Below, piece by piece: positions 59,111-64,000 of a DNA stretch of 64,000 nucleotides (position 1 is its first letter; each line of letters opens with the position of its first letter). The DNA is taken from contig NC_135550.1 of NCBI RefSeq assembly GCF_964340395.1, positions 26,379,176 through 26,443,175 on the forward strand, read 5' to 3'. The notes under the pieces are model-generated. The model was not told where the DNA came from. It saw nothing but the letters and a program-made list of their open reading frames with translations, and did not search any database. The DNA is from Glandiceps talaboti. Lineage: Eukaryota; Hemichordata; Enteropneusta; Spengelidae. The translations under genes were made by a program, and so were the position numbers.

Positions 59111-59690
59111 AAACCTCCATGGCTTCTAGGGGGAGACCCCCTATGACCCCCCCCCCCCCATGAGGTGGACACATTCCAGTCTCAATGCTCTTCCCCTACC
59201 TCTTCCAGTCAAGTTGCTATCAAACTAAATTTCACACATAGTTCAACCCTATGTAGTTGCTTTTTACATGTTGGTGGTGTCTTGTAGTGCTTAGAAATTA
59301 TTGTCTAAAAGTGTCTGAATAGTCTCAAGATGGACTTTTCACAGAGTAATAAACCTCCAGGGCTTCTAGGGAGACCCCCTAGGACCCCCACAGGTGCACA
59401 CGTCCCAGTCTCAAGCTCTTCCCCTACCTCTTACTGTCAAGATGTCATTAAACTACATTTGAAAAATATTTCAACCCTTTTTACATGTTGGTGTTATCTT
59501 ATAAAGCTTGTAAATTATTGTCTGAAAGTGTCTGAAATAGTCTCAAAATGTAAAAATCTTCCAGGGCTTCTAGGTGGAGACCCCCTATAAGAGTGTACAT
59601 ATTCCCTTCTCCAGCTCCCCCTACCTTTTACTGTCAAGGTGCTATTAAACTCCTTGTGGAATATATTTACCCTGTGTAGTCAATAATTAT
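59111..59690 (+). repeat. Three tandem copies of a 200-240-bp repeat
   Basis: AAACCTCC(A)GGGCTTCTAGG starts near 59111, 59351 and 59553. Each is followed by GAGACCCCCTA, a CTC-TTCCCCTACCTCTT phrase, TGTCTGAAAGTGTCTGAA and so on. Unit lengths about 240 and 203 bp. Confidence 0.8.
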
Positions 59691-59797
59691 AATTATGATA
59701 GTGCTAACCCGGGATCTTATAAAGTATTTGCGAGACAGTCAAGCAGTCCACACTGAGTCAAGATCAAAAAATACCTGTCATGTGAATATTGTATGTG

Positions 59798-59936
59798 GGG
59801 GGGGGGGGTGTCATCGTGTTTTAGAATCAAGTGATGGGGGGGGGGGGTTCAGCCTGTTTTGGGTTTTACATATGGGGGGGGGTCAGTGACTTTTTGTCGG
59901 CCCGATGGAAGAATCCACCGACCCCCCCCCCCCCAG
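59798..59936. repeat. Cluster of G/C homopolymers
   Basis: G runs of 10 or more at about 59798, 59836 and 59875 on the plus strand and a C run of about 14 at 59921; a further G run lies at 60297-60308. Confidence 0.9.
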
Positions 59937-60729
59937 GCTGGAGAAACTGACCGGTCCCTAAAGGTCAGTTAGCCAAGAGACTGGTTTTTCAAGGTTACTG
60001 CAGTTAAAGACATCAAACAGAGATGCTAGTATTTCGACCATAATATGATCCGAAAGGCTTTTTTCAGCCTTGCTTTTAAAGGCAGAGGCCAACCAACGTA
60101 CATTAAAGACTCAACAGATTTCATAAGAAAACTTTAATTGGTTGAGATCAATGAAAACGTAACACTGGTTGCCCTGACTGGTTGCTATTGATGTGGTATC
60201 AATGTACACCAACACGTTGCACGTTGCACTCTGTAGAATACAAGCCAATATTACGATTCCTAAACCGCCAACTAAATGTGATCCTCATAGTCAATGGGGG
60301 GGGGGGGGTCACTTCAGCATTGTTCCTACGTAATAGAGATCAAAGACCGAAAAAGGGTAGAAAGCATGGTTTTCTAACCTATTAACCTATAAAGTACATG
60401 AATGGCGTTCAAAAGTTTGTTATCGTGGCTTCTGTTACTACCTTGTCTCAGATATTAGTGTCTGGCATAAACGACTTAAAACGTACAAACAATGACTTAG
60501 CACGTATTATTCAGGGGTAATGGTAATGAAACACTAATGTAGGTTGCACTGTCATAGACATGAGGTAGATAGTGCAGTGAAAGACCAGATAGTCGACGAA
60601 AGCCCCTCCTTGGTCTATGACCCTCTTACTAGTACATATACAGTGGAACAATGTTTTAATCTCTGCAGTCTCTTTCTATATCTGTTTTGGTTTTCACCAT
60701 AGATAGAAAAAATACCGCCAATGGCGTTG

Positions 60730-62087
60730 TAGCACAACTGTACAGTTTTTAAAAATGTTTATCCATATGCTAGTCCATGCTAACAATAGGTGTTCATTTG
60801 CTGAATAACTATCCAGTTGCCTATCCAACCATGTATCTTTACGATAAATGCTATCATTTGGCTGTTGCTATGGGTGTGGTCATGTTGTTAGATATATTTG
60901 CATACATTTATGTATGTTTTTGTTCACTTATGTATGAATTCCTGATATTGTCTTTGCAATACACGTGATCATTTGGCTGTTGCTATGGGCGTGGTCTTGT
61001 TGCTAGGGTATTTGCATACATTTTTTGAATGTTTATTCAATTGTCTATTAAACCCCATTGTTATCTTTGTGAAATACACCACCGTTTGGCTGTTGCTATG
61101 GGCGTGGTCATGGTTACTAGGGTATTTGCATACATTTTTTGAATGTTTATTCATTTGTCTTTCTATTCCTGTTGTTATCTTTGCAATACATGTGATTATT
61201 TGGCTGTTGCTATGGGTGTGGTCTTGTTGCTATGCAAATTTACATACATTTTTTGAATGTTTATTCAATTGTCTATTAAACCCTGTTGTTATCTTTGTGA
61301 AATACACCACCGTTTGGCTGTTGCTATGGGCGTGGTCATGGTTGCTAGGGTATTTGCATACATTTTTTGAATGTTTACTCACTTGCCTACCAGATGATGT
61401 TGTTATTTGACCAAAGTATACTACCATTTGGTTGTTGCTAAGGGTGTGGTCATGGTTGCTAGGGTCAATTTTGTCAAAAAAAATTGACGAAAATCTGCAG
61501 AATACCACTTTTGGAACCATCTCACCAAGTTTCAGACTCATTGACCAAGTACTTTTTGAGATATAAGTTTTTGACCAAAAATGAACATTCTTACACCTAA
61601 TTTGCATATCACTCATGAAATTATTGTATGCTTAATATATCTTCATCCATACATCCCTAGATGCATCCCCATCAAATTTCAGCCCAATCTGCTCAGTAGT
61701 TTTGGAATTATAGATTTTTAACCAAAAAGACACATTTTTAGCCCTAATTTGCATATCACTGATGGAATCATCATGTCATGAACAAATCTTACTTTACACT
61801 TCCTAAAGAATCTTCCCACCAAATTTCGCACCAATCTGCCCAGTAGTTTATGAGTTTAAGTTTTTTGACCAAAAATCACATTTTTTGACCCAAATCACAC
61901 ACCTGTGATGCGATCATTTTGATTTGAACAATTTCCCAACTAGACACCCAAGGTAATGGACCCACCAAATATCATGGCAATCGGTTCAGCAGTTTTTGAC
62001 TTTAAGTTGTTTACACACACACACACACAGACAGACAGACGCCGGGCGATCCCTATAGCACTACTGAACCTCAGTTCAGTTGTGCTA
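60730..62087 (+). mobile_element. Helentron-like non-autonomous element 2 (candidate)
   Basis: The 5' end TAGCACAACTG is the exact reverse complement of the 3' end CAGTTGTGCTA. The 3' end is a hairpin (62056-62087) with 14-bp arms, one mismatch and loop CTCA. The interior has six copies of a 114-bp unit (starts near 60858, 60973, 61085, 61199, 61313, 61428) with TTTGGCTGTTGCTATGGG, then three degenerate units of about 120 bp with CTAATTTGCATATCAC and CAATCTGC(T/C)CAGTAGTTT. A CA/CAGA tract (62012-62040) precedes the hairpin. The 145-codon open frame at 60973-61410 is a by-product of the 114-bp (38-codon) unit. Confidence 0.62.
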
Positions 62088-62385
62088 AAAAATCTGTTCA
62101 ACATACACCTAACATTAACACATCACTTTGGGTAGGTAGTTAGACTTTTAAGCAACTATTGGAAAGAGCATATAAAAACAAGATATAAGCTTTATATATT
62201 GAAGGTAAAATATTTGAGAACATTATACTTTATTCAGTCATTTTGATTTAGTCCTTTGTTTATTGTCTGTATTGCAAGCAATTTCTTACTATCAGTCCTA
62301 CAGTTTGGGAACAACCCCTCCACCAACAAGTGACACTGCTTTGAATCTTATTACAACTTTAAACAATAAAATGTTCTTTGTCAGA

Positions 62386-62424
<39 letters not shown>

Positions 62425-64000
62425 ACATCATTTACCATCCTTATTGCATGCTTTGATATTCTCCACTTCAGCAATGACTTAATGATAAACTGTTCACAGA
62501 CACTGACACACATACAGACCAGTTTACCATTCCTGACACTGACACACATACATACCGGTTTACCATTCCTGACACTGACAGTTTACCATTCATCAGTTGT
62601 ACTAAAAACACACAAAGCAGGGTTTGTGAAAAATGTTTTCATTTCATATTTATTGTCTGACTCCCTCAATGGTAAATATACTTACAAAAATGAAAATTGT
62701 TTTGTTCTGTTCCTTTTATCCTGTAATAATGACAATAATAATAACAATAATAATAGACAATAGATAGATAGCACAATATCAATTATAATACAAAAGAAAC
62801 ACAAAATATACATAAAATACCCCAATACGTTTTGGGGGTATATATTGAATGAGAAAAAGGCAACTAGTATAGTTATGCTGTTTTCCCTTTTGGATGATGG
62901 AAGGGCCATTCATTAGATAGTCCTCTTCTGACCTAGTAAGGCAGTCTGAATACAAGTTAAACTTCAAACCTGCTGTATCTGTTCTGTTGTCTGACTGTAA
63001 TTTTTTAAATACTTTGAATATCAATGCTTATAGCAAATTTTCCCCTTGACTTTTACACATGCTTTCAGCAATATTGAAGATTTTTTACATCAACTACAAC
63101 AATTAAAGCTACTGTACAAATACATGTATATTGGTGAAATATTACAACTATACATTAGCTTGGTTTTTTTTTTTACCCAGATTTAATATAAGCTTACACA
63201 TCTGCAAGCATTTCTATGATTATCATCAACCAAGTGCACAGTATCAAGGAAAAAACAACTGTGCTATCACACCTAGCACAACATTCACAGCAATTCTATA
63301 CAAAATCTTATTTCAGGTCTCTCGCTCAGCAAATATGTTTGTTACCTTGGTTTGAACTTTACGACAGTATATTACTGTCAAAGGATTAAGATATAGAACA
63401 TCTAAAATCATAATAGAACTGTACCAATGATATCATTTTGAACAAAAAAACTACCATTAGATAGCCACTTGATATTTAGTATACAGTGTAAGATTGCATT
63501 TCAATTTTCAGCAGTTTCTTTGAGTACATAACACACATATGTTTGCATCTGATCTGACACAACATCGATAACTTACATAAAATGTTGCCATGACAACTTG
63601 TGAATACAGGATAAAAGCATGAAGTAAGCCATGTTTAAAGAGAAAGTCATGTTGGTCCCTTATTTTGGAATCTCTATGTGAAGTAATGTAAATGTTGCAT
63701 GAAAGATAGACTTGTGTAGAATGGGTGAAGTCTAGTAGAAATAAATCAATTTCAGAACTGGACAATAGTTGTAGGAGATTGTGATAGATGTTGAGACTAT
63801 AGTTAACAATGATCAAAAGTCCTACCAGTTTTGGCTGGTTATAGTACTGCCTGCCACAAAATGTACAAGAACTATTATACAAATCCAGATATATGTGATG
63901 TCAGATAAGAAAAAAATGGACACATATGTATGTGATGTCATGTATGGACAAGATTTATATATTTGCATGTGATGTCAAATATGGACAGTTCTGCCAAATA
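62088..64000. other. Right-hand flank, no gene recognised
   Basis: Contains (CA)n at 62391-62421, an imperfect repeat of CACTGACACACATACA(G/T)ACC(A/G)GTTTACCATTCC at 62500-62600, an (AAT)n-like tract at 62727-62757 and short AGATAG runs. Open frames here do not resemble any family I know. It may include a UTR of a gene beyond the window. Confidence 0.4.

Larger units (their letters stand above)
58620..60729. other. Region upstream of GST gene B, repeats only
   Basis: Besides the triple repeat and homopolymers listed, it contains an AGTGACCCC-type repeat fragment (58680-58805). No exon recognised on either strand. Confidence 0.45.

Noticed and set aside
60973-61410. Possible multi-pass membrane repeat protein
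   Set aside because: Periodicity is that of the transposon's 114-bp tandem unit, with no splice context or conservation.
62779-63024. 81-codon minus-strand frame as a gene end
   Set aside because: No recognisable domain, no splice partners found, AT-rich composition; more likely non-coding.

Overview
Eukaryotic (metazoan) genomic DNA: AT-rich, intron-rich, with GT-AG introns of 0.2 to 4 kb, very long microsatellites, minisatellites and many short transposon remnants. The protein families (ninein, DCAF5, astacin-EGF-CUB proteases, sigma-class GST) and the repeat style suggest a marine invertebrate (invertebrate deuterostome or lophotrochozoan). The sequence alone does not fix the species. I rebuilt the genes by hand from splice signals, reading phase and homology remembered from the families; no search was run.

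Layout. (1) 1-4.5 kb: first three coding exons of a ninein/ninein-like centrosomal gene on the minus strand, running off the left edge. (2) 4.5-8.36 kb: no gene seen; a foldback MITE with TA duplication and a dispersed repeat with a (GA)n tail. (3) 8.37-24.2 kb: two tandem plus-strand secreted metalloprotease genes (signal peptide, propeptide, astacin domain, EGF-like module, CUB). Each has ten coding exons; exons 3-10 have identical lengths in both copies, so they are tandem duplicates. A decayed extra copy of the last exon follows gene 2, and a reverse-transcriptase fragment lies between the genes. (4) 24.2-28.2 kb: no gene seen. (5) 28.2-28.9 kb: minus-strand exon of a small C2H2 protein with two N-terminal fingers and an Ikaros/Hunchback-like C-terminal pair; an hAT-like MITE with an exact 8-bp target duplication and a CpG-richer region lie upstream of it. 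(6) 31-34 kb: dispersed repeats. (7) 34.1-45.0 kb: complete DCAF5 (WD-repeat CUL4-DDB1 substrate receptor) on the minus strand, eight coding exons, 896 aa, with a LINE 3' end inserted 24 bp inside intron 4. (8) 45-48.4 kb: decayed LINE reverse transcriptase, an inverted second copy of the (GA)n-tailed repeat, microsatellites. (9) 48.4-58.5 kb: two tandem minus-strand sigma-class (HPGDS-like) GST genes of five coding exons each. (10) 58.5-64 kb: repeats only.

The neighbouring genes do not form an operon or shared pathway. The two local themes are tandem duplication of secreted or detoxification-type genes (astacin pair, GST pair) and heavy invasion by non-autonomous elements. I saw no CRISPR array, toxin, virus or gene cluster pointing to a new biochemical system. 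The least ordinary signals are two about 1.3-kb elements (56360-57638 and 60730-62087) with the same unusual plan: internal tandem repeats, an ACAG-rich tract, and a 3' hairpin whose distal arm is inverted-repeated at the 5' end. That plan resembles non-autonomous Helentron-type elements.
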